From CAYSQW01 sp964433135 (lineage in GTDB: Bacteria > Acidobacteriota > Aminicenantia > Aminicenantales > Aminicenantaceae), in NCBI GenBank assembly GCA_964433135.1, contig CAYSQW010000009.1:25573-89572 (forward strand): a stretch of DNA of 64,000 bases, in the 5' to 3' direction. The notes under the pieces are model-generated. The model worked only from the letters and a program-made list of their open reading frames with translations, did not search any database and was not told the DNA's origin. Shown one piece after another: positions 24,462 through 33,076 of the stretch (the first letter of the stretch is position 1; each line of letters opens with the position of its first letter). A program made the translations under genes and the position numbers.

Positions 24462-26210
24462 ATGGCCAGAATAAAAAGGCTTTTCTTATGGCTATTGATA
24501 TGGGTGGCGGTTCTCGGGCATTCGACGGGATTCAAGGTTCCGCTCGATCCGGATGCATCGGGAAAGCGCTGGGTGCGGAAAACCCTGAAACGCATGACAT
24601 TGGAAGAGAAAGTGGGCCAGATGGTCTGCTGCCGATTTTCCGGGCATTTCTTAAACGGAGCCAGTGATCAACGGGCCCGGCTGCGGGACCTGATCCTCAA
24701 ACAAAAGGTAGGGGGATTCATTCTCTTCGGAGGCGACATCTATGCCACGGCGCATTTGACGAACAGTTTGCAGCGGTCCGCATCCGTTCCGCTTCTGATC
24801 GCTTCCGATCTTGAGCGCGGACTGGGCAATCAGATCGAAGGCGCAACCCTGTTCCCGCCGCTGATGTCTTTGGGGGCAACCAGATCTGAAGATGCGGCGT
24901 ATCGCATGGGCATGATAACCGCTCTGGAAGCAAGGGCGGTGGGGATCCATATGACCTATGCACCGGTCGTGGATGTCAATATCAATCCCGATAATCCCAT
25001 TATCAACGTTCGATCCCTGGGAGAAAACCCGTGGGAGGTCAGCCGGTTGGCGAATGCGTTTATAAAGGGATGTCAGGAGAACGGACTGATTGCGACAGCC
25101 AAACATTTTCCGGGTCACGGAGACACCGCCCAGGATTCGCACAGCGTTCTCCCGACCGTGTCCGGAGATCGTGAACACCTAGAACAGGTCGAACTCTTTC
25201 CTTTCAGGGCCGTGATCTCAGCCGGCGTACGAGCCGTCATGACCGCTCATCTCCATCTTCCCGCGTTGGATCCCACCCCGAAAATGCCCGCTACGCTTTC
25301 ACGTCCGGTCATGACCGACCTGCTTCGAAAAGATTTAGGGTTTCAGGGCCTGATTGTGACCGATGCCATGGACATGGGAGGGATCACCACGCTTTACACC
25401 GCTTCCGAAGCGGCGTTGATGGCGGTGAAAGCGGGCGTGGACATCATCCTGATATCCCCTGAACCGGAAGAGGTGGTTCGGACGCTGGCGGAGGCCGTAC
25501 GATCGGGAGCGGTTTCGCAAAGCAGGATCGATGATTCGGTGCGCCGCATCCTGGAAGTCAAAGCCGGATTGGGGCTGCACAAGAACCGGGAGGTGGATAT
25601 CGGTGCCCTGCCCAGAAGCATCGCGAATTCCGGATACCTGCAGTCGGCTCGGCAGCTTTTCGAGCGTTCGCTCACGCTGGTTAAAAATGATGACGGAATA
25701 CTGCCCCTCGCCGTAAAAGACGGCAAGGTCGCGCTCTTTGCATTAAGCAGTGATCCCGGAGATTTTTATGCGGGCCGGGCTTTTGTCCGCGAATTTTCGA
25801 AACGCTGTGCTCCGAGCATGGCATTTTACGCCGATGCTTACACCGGTCAGGAATTCATGCGGCAAGCCCGCAAGAAAGCATCTCAATCGGATGAGATCGT
25901 GATTGCTTTGTTTTCACGTCTTCGGTCCTGGAAAGGAAGCATCGGATTAGAACCGCGACAGCTGAAATTGGTGAAAGATCTGGCCGCTTCCGAAAAACCC
26001 GTGGTGGTGGTTTCTTTCGGCAGCCCTTACTTTGTGAGGGATTTTCCGGAGGTCGAAGCTTATCTTTGCTCCTATCGTTTTGCCCGGGATTCTCAGGCCG
26101 CCGCTGTGCGCGCTCTTTTTGGGGAAATCGGAGTTTCCGGGAAACTTCCTGTCAGCATCTCGGAGCATTATCCCCGTGGGCATGGTCTGGAACTGAAACC
26201 GGTTCGTTGA
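24462..26210 (+). CDS. Secreted glycoside hydrolase family 3 enzyme (beta-N-acetylhexosaminidase-like)
   Basis: The 582-residue protein has a signal peptide (LFLWLLIWVAVLGHS, cleavage near residue 25) and a GH3 TIM-barrel domain (about 35-380). The NagZ-type motif KHFPGHGDTAQDSHSVLP near residue 207 carries the catalytic Asp/His dyad characteristic of GH3 N-acetylglucosaminidases. A likely nucleophile Asp lies in IVTDAMDMGGI near residue 295. A GH3 C-terminal alpha/beta domain (about 410-575) follows, which cytoplasmic NagZ lacks. It probably removes GlcNAc from peptidoglycan fragments or chitin-like glycans in the periplasm. It has no close operon partner. Confidence 0.88.
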   Translation: MARIKRLFLWLLIWVAVLGHSTGFKVPLDPDASGKRWVRKTLKRMTLEEKVGQMVCCRFSGHFLNGASDQRARLRDLILKQKVGGFILFGGDIYATAHLTNSLQRSASVPLLIASDLERGLGNQIEGATLFPPLMSLGATRSEDAAYRMGMITALEARAVGIHMTYAPVVDVNINPDNPIINVRSLGENPWEVSRLANAFIKGCQENGLIATAKHFPGHGDTAQDSHSVLPTVSGDREHLEQVELFPFRAVISAGVRAVMTAHLHLPALDPTPKMPATLSRPVMTDLLRKDLGFQGLIVTDAMDMGGITTLYTASEAALMAVKAGVDIILISPEPEEVVRTLAEAVRSGAVSQSRIDDSVRRILEVKAGLGLHKNREVDIGALPRSIANSGYLQSARQLFERSLTLVKNDDGILPLAVKDGKVALFALSSDPGDFYAGRAFVREFSKRCAPSMAFYADAYTGQEFMRQARKKASQSDEIVIALFSRLRSWKGSIGLEPRQLKLVKDLAASEKPVVVVSFGSPYFVRDFPEVEAYLCSYRFARDSQAAAVRALFGEIGVSGKLPVSISEHYPRGHGLELKPVR

Positions 26211-26380
26211 GGATCAGGTTACGAATGCGGAATATGCGGCAGATCAATTGCCGTTAACGAGGCCGTAGGGGGTATTTCTAAAATGACGCAGGAGACTTTT
26301 CTCCGGTGAAAACGGAACGATCAGCCGCTTTGTGAAGTTTAGGGAGTGAGAAAACCAATGTGCTTTCGATGTCGTTTATG

Positions 26381-26386
26381 TATAAT
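26381..26386 (+). promoter_or_regulatory. Candidate -10 of the RND adaptor gene
   Basis: A perfect TATAAT lies 42 bases before the adaptor start; the -35 region (26358-26363) is a poor match. The remaining sequence of the 217-base gap after the GH3 gene shows nothing recognisable. Confidence 0.35.
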
Positions 26387-26427
26387 AAAGGAAAGCATTT
26401 AGAAAAGCGGATCATGAGAGGCGCGAC

Positions 26428-27657
26428 ATGTCGTTTTCCAAGCGGCTTTTGACCGTGGTTTTGGCTGTTATCATATTGAGTGCCGGTGTATACATCGCTT
26501 TTATTCATCGGCGGGACGCAGCGGTCGAGGGGGATGGACCTGATGCGGGTTCCGTGGCGGCGGTCGAAGAAACAGCGCTCCCGGTAAAAACCGAACCTGT
26601 GCGGAGAGGGAACCTGGTCATCAAACTGAGATCGCCCGGTGAAGCGATCACCAATCGGCATATCGTGATGAAGGCGGAAGTCGCCGGGATCGTCAAGCCT
26701 TTCGGGATCGATGAAGGACGGCATGTCCGAAAAGATCAAACTCTAGTCGAACTGGATGATGCGGAATATCGATTGAATCTGGAAAATGCCGAGGCTTCCC
26801 GGCTCAAGGTGTTCTCGGAACTGCTGTTGGAGAAACGATTCAATGCGTCTTCCGGAGGAATATCCGAAGCGGATAGGGAAAAGATCGCAGGAATGGAAAA
26901 GGAATTCACCCGGGTGAAGGAGCTCTATGAAAAGGGATTGATCTCGCGGGAGAAATATGAGGAATCTCAATCCGCTTATGAACTGATGCTGATTGAATCA
27001 GGTGAAAAAAAAGATGAGGTGATGGCCGCGGCCAAGGGGTTGACGCAGGCCGAGATCGGCGTTAAAAAAGCGCGGTTGGAGCTGGAAAAAACCAGGATTC
27101 GGGCTCCGTTTCCGGGGATCGTTTTTGACATCAGAGTATCCCCCGGGGAACATGTTACCGTCGGTCAGGAGCTGCTGACCCTGGTGAATATAAGCCGTAT
27201 ATTGGTTCATGCCCGGGTGTTGGAAAGTGAGATCGGAAAGATCAAGGCGGGGCGCGAGGTGACGTTGAAATTCAGCGCTTATCCCGGGAAGATCTTTCAG
27301 GGAAAGGTGGATGCCGTCAGTCCCGTGGTCGATCCGGAGGACAAGACCTGTAAGGTCGTCATCACCGTCGATAATCCCGAAGAATCGATCAAACCCGGAA
27401 TGCATGCCGAAGTCGAAATCGCCGCTGAAATCCATCCCGGACTCCTCCTGATTCCTCAGTCGGCGATCCTGAACCGAAGTGGAAAAAAATTGGTTTTTGT
27501 AGCACGGGACGGTCTGGCGAAATGGGAATATATCGAAGTCGGGCTTGAAAATGAAGAGTTTGCCGAGGTCATCGGCAATATCGAGGAGGGGGAACCGGTG
27601 ATCGTGGAAGGACACTTCACTCTGGCCCACGATGCCCGCGTGACCGTTATCGATTGA
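26428..27657 (+). CDS. RND efflux periplasmic adaptor (membrane fusion protein)
   Basis: The 409-residue HlyD/AcrA-type adaptor has an N-terminal membrane anchor (LLTVVLAVIILSAGVYIAF, residues 7-25). Lipoyl half-motifs are at EVAGIVKPFGIDEGRHVRKDQTLVELDD (about 85-112) and ARLELEKTRIRAPFPGIVFDI (about 215-235), with a coiled-coil hairpin between them. Beta-barrel and membrane-proximal domains lie at about 245-400, including VTVDNPEESIKPGMHAEVEI. It should couple one or both RND pumps downstream to an outer-membrane channel, none of which is encoded here. It is separated from the pumps by a tautomerase and a WD40 gene. Confidence 0.88.
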   Translation: MSFSKRLLTVVLAVIILSAGVYIAFIHRRDAAVEGDGPDAGSVAAVEETALPVKTEPVRRGNLVIKLRSPGEAITNRHIVMKAEVAGIVKPFGIDEGRHVRKDQTLVELDDAEYRLNLENAEASRLKVFSELLLEKRFNASSGGISEADREKIAGMEKEFTRVKELYEKGLISREKYEESQSAYELMLIESGEKKDEVMAAAKGLTQAEIGVKKARLELEKTRIRAPFPGIVFDIRVSPGEHVTVGQELLTLVNISRILVHARVLESEIGKIKAGREVTLKFSAYPGKIFQGKVDAVSPVVDPEDKTCKVVITVDNPEESIKPGMHAEVEIAAEIHPGLLLIPQSAILNRSGKKLVFVARDGLAKWEYIEVGLENEEFAEVIGNIEEGEPVIVEGHFTLAHDARVTVID

Positions 27658-27674
27658 GCCGGGCGGGAGCGCCG

Positions 27675-27701
27675 ATCCCCGGATGCCTTCATGGGGATTT
27701 T
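27675..27701 (+). terminator. Possible terminator after the adaptor gene
   Basis: ATCCCC (27675-27680) and GGGGAT (27693-27698) form a short stem with a 12-base loop, followed by TTTCT. It lies 17 bases after the adaptor stop. A six-pair stem and a broken T-run make it a weak candidate. Confidence 0.35.
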
Positions 27702-27720
27702 CTCTCCACCTGAATTTTGA

Positions 27721-27912
27721 TCATGTTTTGCGATCGGCGTACAATTCTCCGGCCACCATGTATTCGGTAGGCGGCATTTCCTGCAGCCACACGCGGATGG
27801 ATGGCAGGGGAGCTCCGATCGATTCATGAACGGCTTGGGTGATCGCTTTCAAAAGAGCTTTTTTCTGATCGTCGGATCGACCTTCCAGAAGATGAACTTC
27901 GATTAGAGGCAT
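27721..27912 (-). CDS. 4-oxalocrotonate tautomerase-like protein
   Basis: The 63-residue beta-alpha-beta unit is the minimal size of the tautomerase family. The catalytic amino-terminal Pro follows the initiator Met (MPLIEVHLLEGRS), and SIGAPLPSIRVWLQEMPPTEY includes an Arg position used by 4-oxalocrotonate tautomerases. The physiological substrate is unknown; many such proteins are orphan tautomerases. AAGGAG lies seven bases before the start. It is transcribed against the surrounding RND locus, and no pathway neighbours suggest a role. Confidence 0.85.
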   Translation of the reverse strand: MPLIEVHLLEGRSDDQKKALLKAITQAVHESIGAPLPSIRVWLQEMPPTEYMVAGELYADRKT

Positions 27913-28097
27913 GCTGAGGCTCCTTGGATTATTTCACAGTTATTTTATCACGAATCCCTCATGAGGATCAGCCATTTTCCGCTTTGAGTTTTCGGCTGGG
28001 GCGATTCAAGCGGGACATGATCAATCCCGACCGGATTTTCCGGTTGCACCGGGTGGATGAAAAATTTAATATAGTCTACATAAACAAGGAGGAAATC

Positions 28098-29621
28098 ATG
28101 AGTAGAATCAAATGGACAATAGGCTTGATGTTCCTTTTAATGGGAAATTTCATGCTTTATTCTCAGGAAATAGACTTGATTGAGCTGGCGGCGCGGGCCG
28201 GATGGCAAAACCACTCCGGAATGTCCGTAACTTTCGGCGTCGGCGGTGAAAACGCGGGAACGGCGAAATATGAAAAGAAAGCGGTTCTGGAAGACGGGAA
28301 AACCTATCCACGCGTATTGTTCACCCACCCGCAGTGGGAAAAATCGGGATATATTATCGGTGAAATCAAGGATATCACTATCCCCGCTCAAGGTGCCAAA
28401 CTGGTGATCGAGGGGGGCTTTATGCAGGGAGCGAAGGGTTCGGACGGCGTTACCTTTTCCGTGAATTTTACGGGAGGCGATCCGCAGGTCCTTAATACCC
28501 GGATGCGCGCTCTGCGCGGGGGGCTTCATCCAAAATATGGGAATTCTCTGTGTATGATCGAAGCGAAATACGATGGGAAAATCGATCGCCGTGAATGTGA
28601 TCTGTCTGATGTCGCGGGGAAGAAGGGGACGATCTATATCGCCGTAGGAGCAGGCAATACGGCTGACAAGGATTGGGCGGTTTGGACCACGGCGAAGATC
28701 ACCGGCGGATCCGGGGCGGGAATCGCACGAAAGATCGAACACCGATTACGATCCACCTTGAGCGGCCATACCCGAAAAGTGCATTCCATCCGTTTCAGCC
28801 GGGACAGCCGGTATGTGGTTACGGCAGCAGAGGACAAAACCGCTCGGACTTGGATGATTCCCGGAGGGAAACATGTTCAGACCATAAGGGTGCAGTCATC
28901 CCCGAATGTATTCGATGCGGATTTCGGTCCCGGCGGCCGCAGGCTTGCGGTTGCGGCGGCCCGTGCGGCTCGGACATGGGATCTTTCCACCGGAAAACCG
29001 ATTCAGTCGTTCTCCGGACATGCCAAAGACATCACATCTATCAGCTACTGTCCGAAGGGAACCAATATTCTGACTTCGAGCAAAGATGGAACCGTCAGGA
29101 AGTGGCAGGTTGGAAACGGAAAGCTCCTGCTTACAGTCAAAGGTGGAAACGGTCCGGTTCATTCCGCCGTATTCAGTCCGGATGGAAAGCAGTTCGCCAC
29201 GGCCAGTGATGGAGGAGAAGTCGCTCTGTGGAATGCGGCTGATGGAAGAAAAATCAGGGGATTTCGTGGTCACACGCGAAAGGTTTTTACCGTGAATTTC
29301 AGCCGAAACGGCAGGTATCTGGTTTCAGCGGGAGCAGACAATACCGCCCGCATCTGGGAAGTGAAAAGCGGTCGACAGGTCAAGACCCTTGATAGGAATG
29401 CGTTTTTTACCGCTGCGTTCCATCCGAACGGCAAGTACATCGTTACCGGGAACAATGTCGGCGCCGTCACTATTTGGGATGTCGGCACCGGAGAGCGGAT
29501 CCTTAAAATTCAGCATTCTTCTTCACCGGTTCGGGCCGCCCGCTTCAGTCCCAGCGGTCATTATATCGTGACGGCCGGTGATGACAAGACCGCCAAGATC
29601 TGGGAAGTGAAGATAAAATAG
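28098..29621 (+). CDS. Secreted WD40 beta-propeller protein with a novel N-terminal domain
   Basis: The frame is open from 27924, but AAGGAGG precedes ATG 28098, which starts a signal peptide (IKWTIGLMFLLMGNFMLYSQ). The mature protein has an N-terminal beta-rich domain of about 185 residues (GMSVTFGVGGENAGTAKYEKK, then YIIGEIKDITIPAQGAKLVI) resembling carbohydrate- or ligand-binding sandwiches but not a family I recognise. Seven WD40-type blades follow (about residues 210-507), with repeated motifs such as SGHTRKVHSIRFSRDSRYVV, SPDGKQFATAS and AKIWEV at the end, enough for one closed propeller. A periplasmic or surface scaffold is likely. It sits between the RND adaptor and pumps. Confidence 0.8.
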   Translation: MSRIKWTIGLMFLLMGNFMLYSQEIDLIELAARAGWQNHSGMSVTFGVGGENAGTAKYEKKAVLEDGKTYPRVLFTHPQWEKSGYIIGEIKDITIPAQGAKLVIEGGFMQGAKGSDGVTFSVNFTGGDPQVLNTRMRALRGGLHPKYGNSLCMIEAKYDGKIDRRECDLSDVAGKKGTIYIAVGAGNTADKDWAVWTTAKITGGSGAGIARKIEHRLRSTLSGHTRKVHSIRFSRDSRYVVTAAEDKTARTWMIPGGKHVQTIRVQSSPNVFDADFGPGGRRLAVAAARAARTWDLSTGKPIQSFSGHAKDITSISYCPKGTNILTSSKDGTVRKWQVGNGKLLLTVKGGNGPVHSAVFSPDGKQFATASDGGEVALWNAADGRKIRGFRGHTRKVFTVNFSRNGRYLVSAGADNTARIWEVKSGRQVKTLDRNAFFTAAFHPNGKYIVTGNNVGAVTIWDVGTGERILKIQHSSSPVRAARFSPSGHYIVTAGDDKTAKIWEVKIK

Positions 29622-29764
29622 TCTGCCTGGAGGGGGGTGAAAGCGGGACCGGAAGACGGTCGATCGAGCCGCGAGAGCTGGCGATGCGCGCGCTGAATGA
29701 CATTTGAGGAAACGAATCGGGGGGATTGAGAGTTTGATCGAATGAGGGAGAATATTTCCCCTCT

Positions 29765-29796
29765 AGAATCGTCTATCCATAGAGACAGCCGATTCT
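29765..29796 (+). other. Structured leader hairpin before the RND pump genes
   Basis: The 215-base gap between the WD40 and pump genes contains outer arms AGAATCG (29765-29771) and CGATTCT (29790-29796), with an inner self-complementary GTCTAT/ATAGAGAC segment. No T-run follows. It may be an RNA structure controlling pump expression. The rest of the gap shows no promoter I can support. Confidence 0.35.
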
Positions 29797-29836
29797 CCTC
29801 ATCCGGGGATGTGCAGGGGAGGCCGACTAGGAAATC

Positions 29837-32800
29837 ATGAAGATCACCGACCTTTCGATCAAGAGACCGGTGACGACTTTAATGATTTTTCTGGCGGTTC
29901 TGCTGCTCGGCGCGGTTTCGCTGCGTGAGCTGAGCGTGGATCTGCTGCCGAACATCAGCTATCCCAGGCTTTCGGTCGTAACCCAGTATGACGGAGTCGC
30001 CCCCGAAGAAATCGAAACCTTGGTTACGGTTCCGCTCGAGGCTGCTGTTTCCAGGATCCCGGGTCTGCGCCGGGTCGAGTCCGTTTCCAAGGAAGACGTT
30101 TCGTATATGACCCTGGAGTTTACATGGGGAACGGACATGGATTTCGCCATGCTCCACGCCCGCGAAAAATTGGACGGCGTTCTGCTCCCGGAGGAGGTCG
30201 AAGAACCCACCCTGATCCCGCTCGATCCGCAAAGCCGGCCGGTAATGGTGCTTTCCATTTCCGGAGAAAGAACGCTACTGGAACTTAAGGAATATGCGGA
30301 GGATCTGCTAAAACCGCGGCTTGAGCAGATCGAAGGGATAGGCTCCGCCGAGGTCGCGGGCGGCGTGGAACGGGAAATTCATGTAGAAATAGACCCTCAA
30401 CGGCTGGCTCTTTACTCCATTACCATCGAAGAAGTATCACGGCGTATCGATGCCTTTAACCGTAGCCTTCAGGGAGGGACTATTCGCAAGGGCCGCTTTA
30501 AATATGCGCTGCGGATTGTGGGCGAATTCGAAGAGATCAAAGAAATCGAAGAGATCACGCTGAAAACCACATCCGGCGGCGGCGTGATCCGCTTGAAGGA
30601 TGTCGCCCGTGTCCGGGATTCGATTAAAGAGCGTAAAGGGATCACCCGGCTGAACGGAGCCGAGAGCGTCGGAATTTTAGTGCGCAAGGAATCCGGAGCC
30701 AATACGGTTAAGGTCAGCCGCAAAGTACGGGAGGTCCTGAAGGAGCTGAAAGCCGAAGATCCGAACATTTCGCTCATAGTGGTATCGGAACAAGCGAAAT
30801 ACATCGAGAATGCGATAACCTCCGTGCTTCTGTCCCTGGTTTTAGGCGGGATGTTGGCTTTCCTGGTGCTGTTCCTCTTTCTCCAGGATGCAAAAACACC
30901 CATGATCATCGCCGCCGTGATCCCCATATCCGTGGTCGCCACCTTTAATCTGATCTTCTTCCGGGGGGTTACGCTCAACCTTATGTCGTTGGGAGGGCTG
31001 GCTCTCGGCGTCGGTATGCTGGTGGACAATTCCATCGTGGTTTCCGAGAGTATTTTTCGCCATCGAAGCCTGGGAAAATCGCTTTCGAGGGCGGCTTCAG
31101 CGGGAACGCGCGAAGTGGGCATGGCTGTGACGGCTTCCACGTTTACGACCATCTCGGTTTTCCTGCCGGTCATCTATGTACACGGCGTGGCGGGCCAGTT
31201 GTTCAAGGATCAGGCTTTGACGGTAACCTTCGCGCTCCTTTCTTCTCTCGTCGTCTCACTGACGCTGCTTCCCATGCTGGCGTCCCGAAGCTTTGGGGCC
31301 TCTGGTGAAAGGGTGCTCGAGCGGGAGGTTTTACCTAAGCGTAAAACCGCTCGTGTCTCCGGCTGGCAAAAGCCGTATCATGTTGTGCGTCGTCTGTTTT
31401 ATGCGATTGTCAAGGGGATTCTATGGTTGGCGGGCGCAATCGTTTCATTCATGGGGCAGATATTCCTTCTGCTGGTATATTACTTGAGCATTCCGGTACG
31501 CCCCCTGGTCAAGATAAGCTTCAAGGCGTATAACACGATTTATCTGGCTTTTTCATCACGCTATCACCGGGTTTTGCTCTGGAGCTTGGATCATAAGGGA
31601 CGGGTACTCGCCGGATCCGTTTTTTTTATGGTCGTGACACTGCTGGCGGCCGGGTTGATACCGCGGGAGTTGATGCCCAAACCGGAAGCCGTTTCTTTCG
31701 AGATGAACATGAAAACGCCCATCGATTATTCATTGGACCAGACCGTAGAGATGGTTGCTGTGATCGAAGGCTGGCTGCAGCGGCGTCCCGGCGTAAAGAC
31801 GAGTTTTTCCCAAATCGGCGTCGTAAGCGGTATGGAGGGACTCAATCCCGACGTCTCTTTGAATTCCGCAAAGATTTTCGTGGAAGTCCATGATGCATCA
31901 AGGCTGGAGCACGTAAGCGATGGACTGCGAAGGTTTATGCGAGCCTTTCCCGAGGTGAGCTTTTCATTGCTGCGCGAACAGTCCACTCTTACGGAATTTT
32001 TGACATTTGCCGCGGCGGAAGTGGGCTTGAAGATCAAAGGGGATGATCTGGAGCAGCTGAGTTTGTTGGCTGAAGATCTCACGGAGGTTTTAAAGACGGT
32101 TCCCGGTTTGACGGATATCACCACCAATGTCGGGGAGGGAAAACCGGAGTTTCTGGTCAAGATAAGCAAACCGGCGTTGGAAAGATATGATATCGCTCCG
32201 GCTGAGATCGGAGATTTTATGGTCAATGCCGTCCGCGGGATCGTGGCGACGCAGTTCCGTGAGTTGGAAAAGAAAACCGATATTCTGGTAAGGTTGGATG
32301 AAAAGACCCGGGACAACATCGAGTCCATCCTTGATGAAAAACTTCCTTATCATGGCGGCGCGGTTCCTCTGAGAGAGTTGGTGACCTATGAAATCGCCAC
32401 CGGTCCCAAGGAGATCCGCCGGGAAAACCAGCAGCGGGAGGTACTGGTCAGCGCCAACCTGGACGGGATAAAAATCAGTCAGGCGGCGCCATCGATCAGG
32501 GAGGCGATAGCGTCCCTCAAGCTTCCCGCAAACACCCGCGTGGTATTCAGCGGAGAACAGGAAGAGATGGGGAAATCTTTCCGAAGCTTGATCTTTGCTT
32601 TTTCCCTGGCTGTTCTGCTGGTTTATATGATCATGGCCGCTCAGTTCGAATCCCTGCGGCACCCGCTTCTGATTCTCTTGACTCTTCCCATGGGACTGAC
32701 CGGAGCGATCTGGGCGCTGTTGATTACGGGACAGACGCTCAATGTCATATCCATCATCGGAATGGTGGTGCTGGCCGGCATTGTGGTGAACGATGCGATC

Positions 32801-33076
32801 GTCAAAGTCGATTACACCAATAAGCTCCGAAGCAGAAAGGGCATGGCATGCCGCGAGGCCATCATGGAGGCCAGCCGTGTGCGCCTGCGGCCGATCCTGA
32901 TGACGACCGTGACGACCATCCTGGGCCTTCTCCCGATGTCGCTGGGGATAGGCAAGGGAGCGGAGCTTCAACAGCCGCTGGCGATCGGCGTCATCGGAGG
33001 GTTGCTGCTGGCGACATTTCTGACGCTTATCCTGATTCCCCTTGTCTATGAAATCTTCGAAAACAAAAGGTCATGA
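29837..33076 (+). CDS. RND family efflux pump, first of a tandem pair
   Basis: A 1079-residue inner-membrane proton-driven transporter of the AcrB/MdtB (HAE1) type. It starts MKITDLSIKRPVTTLMIFLAV-like, with TM1 followed by the periplasmic porter domain (PNISYPRLSVVTQYDGVAPEEIETLV). TM4 carries GGLALGVGMLVDNSIVV, with one of the two proton-relay Asp residues replaced by Asn, and TM10/11 GIVVNDAIVKVDY. Between TM6 and TM7 (about residues 485-570) there is an extra hydrophobic stretch not usual in AcrB. AGGA is seven bases upstream of the ATG. The stop overlaps the second pump start by four bases, so a heteromeric complex of the MdtBC kind is plausible. Substrate is unknown. Confidence 0.92.
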   Translation: MKITDLSIKRPVTTLMIFLAVLLLGAVSLRELSVDLLPNISYPRLSVVTQYDGVAPEEIETLVTVPLEAAVSRIPGLRRVESVSKEDVSYMTLEFTWGTDMDFAMLHAREKLDGVLLPEEVEEPTLIPLDPQSRPVMVLSISGERTLLELKEYAEDLLKPRLEQIEGIGSAEVAGGVEREIHVEIDPQRLALYSITIEEVSRRIDAFNRSLQGGTIRKGRFKYALRIVGEFEEIKEIEEITLKTTSGGGVIRLKDVARVRDSIKERKGITRLNGAESVGILVRKESGANTVKVSRKVREVLKELKAEDPNISLIVVSEQAKYIENAITSVLLSLVLGGMLAFLVLFLFLQDAKTPMIIAAVIPISVVATFNLIFFRGVTLNLMSLGGLALGVGMLVDNSIVVSESIFRHRSLGKSLSRAASAGTREVGMAVTASTFTTISVFLPVIYVHGVAGQLFKDQALTVTFALLSSLVVSLTLLPMLASRSFGASGERVLEREVLPKRKTARVSGWQKPYHVVRRLFYAIVKGILWLAGAIVSFMGQIFLLLVYYLSIPVRPLVKISFKAYNTIYLAFSSRYHRVLLWSLDHKGRVLAGSVFFMVVTLLAAGLIPRELMPKPEAVSFEMNMKTPIDYSLDQTVEMVAVIEGWLQRRPGVKTSFSQIGVVSGMEGLNPDVSLNSAKIFVEVHDASRLEHVSDGLRRFMRAFPEVSFSLLREQSTLTEFLTFAAAEVGLKIKGDDLEQLSLLAEDLTEVLKTVPGLTDITTNVGEGKPEFLVKISKPALERYDIAPAEIGDFMVNAVRGIVATQFRELEKKTDILVRLDEKTRDNIESILDEKLPYHGGAVPLRELVTYEIATGPKEIRRENQQREVLVSANLDGIKISQAAPSIREAIASLKLPANTRVVFSGEQEEMGKSFRSLIFAFSLAVLLVYMIMAAQFESLRHPLLILLTLPMGLTGAIWALLITGQTLNVISIIGMVVLAGIVVNDAIVKVDYTNKLRSRKGMACREAIMEASRVRLRPILMTTVTTILGLLPMSLGIGKGAELQQPLAIGVIGGLLLATFLTLILIPLVYEIFENKRS

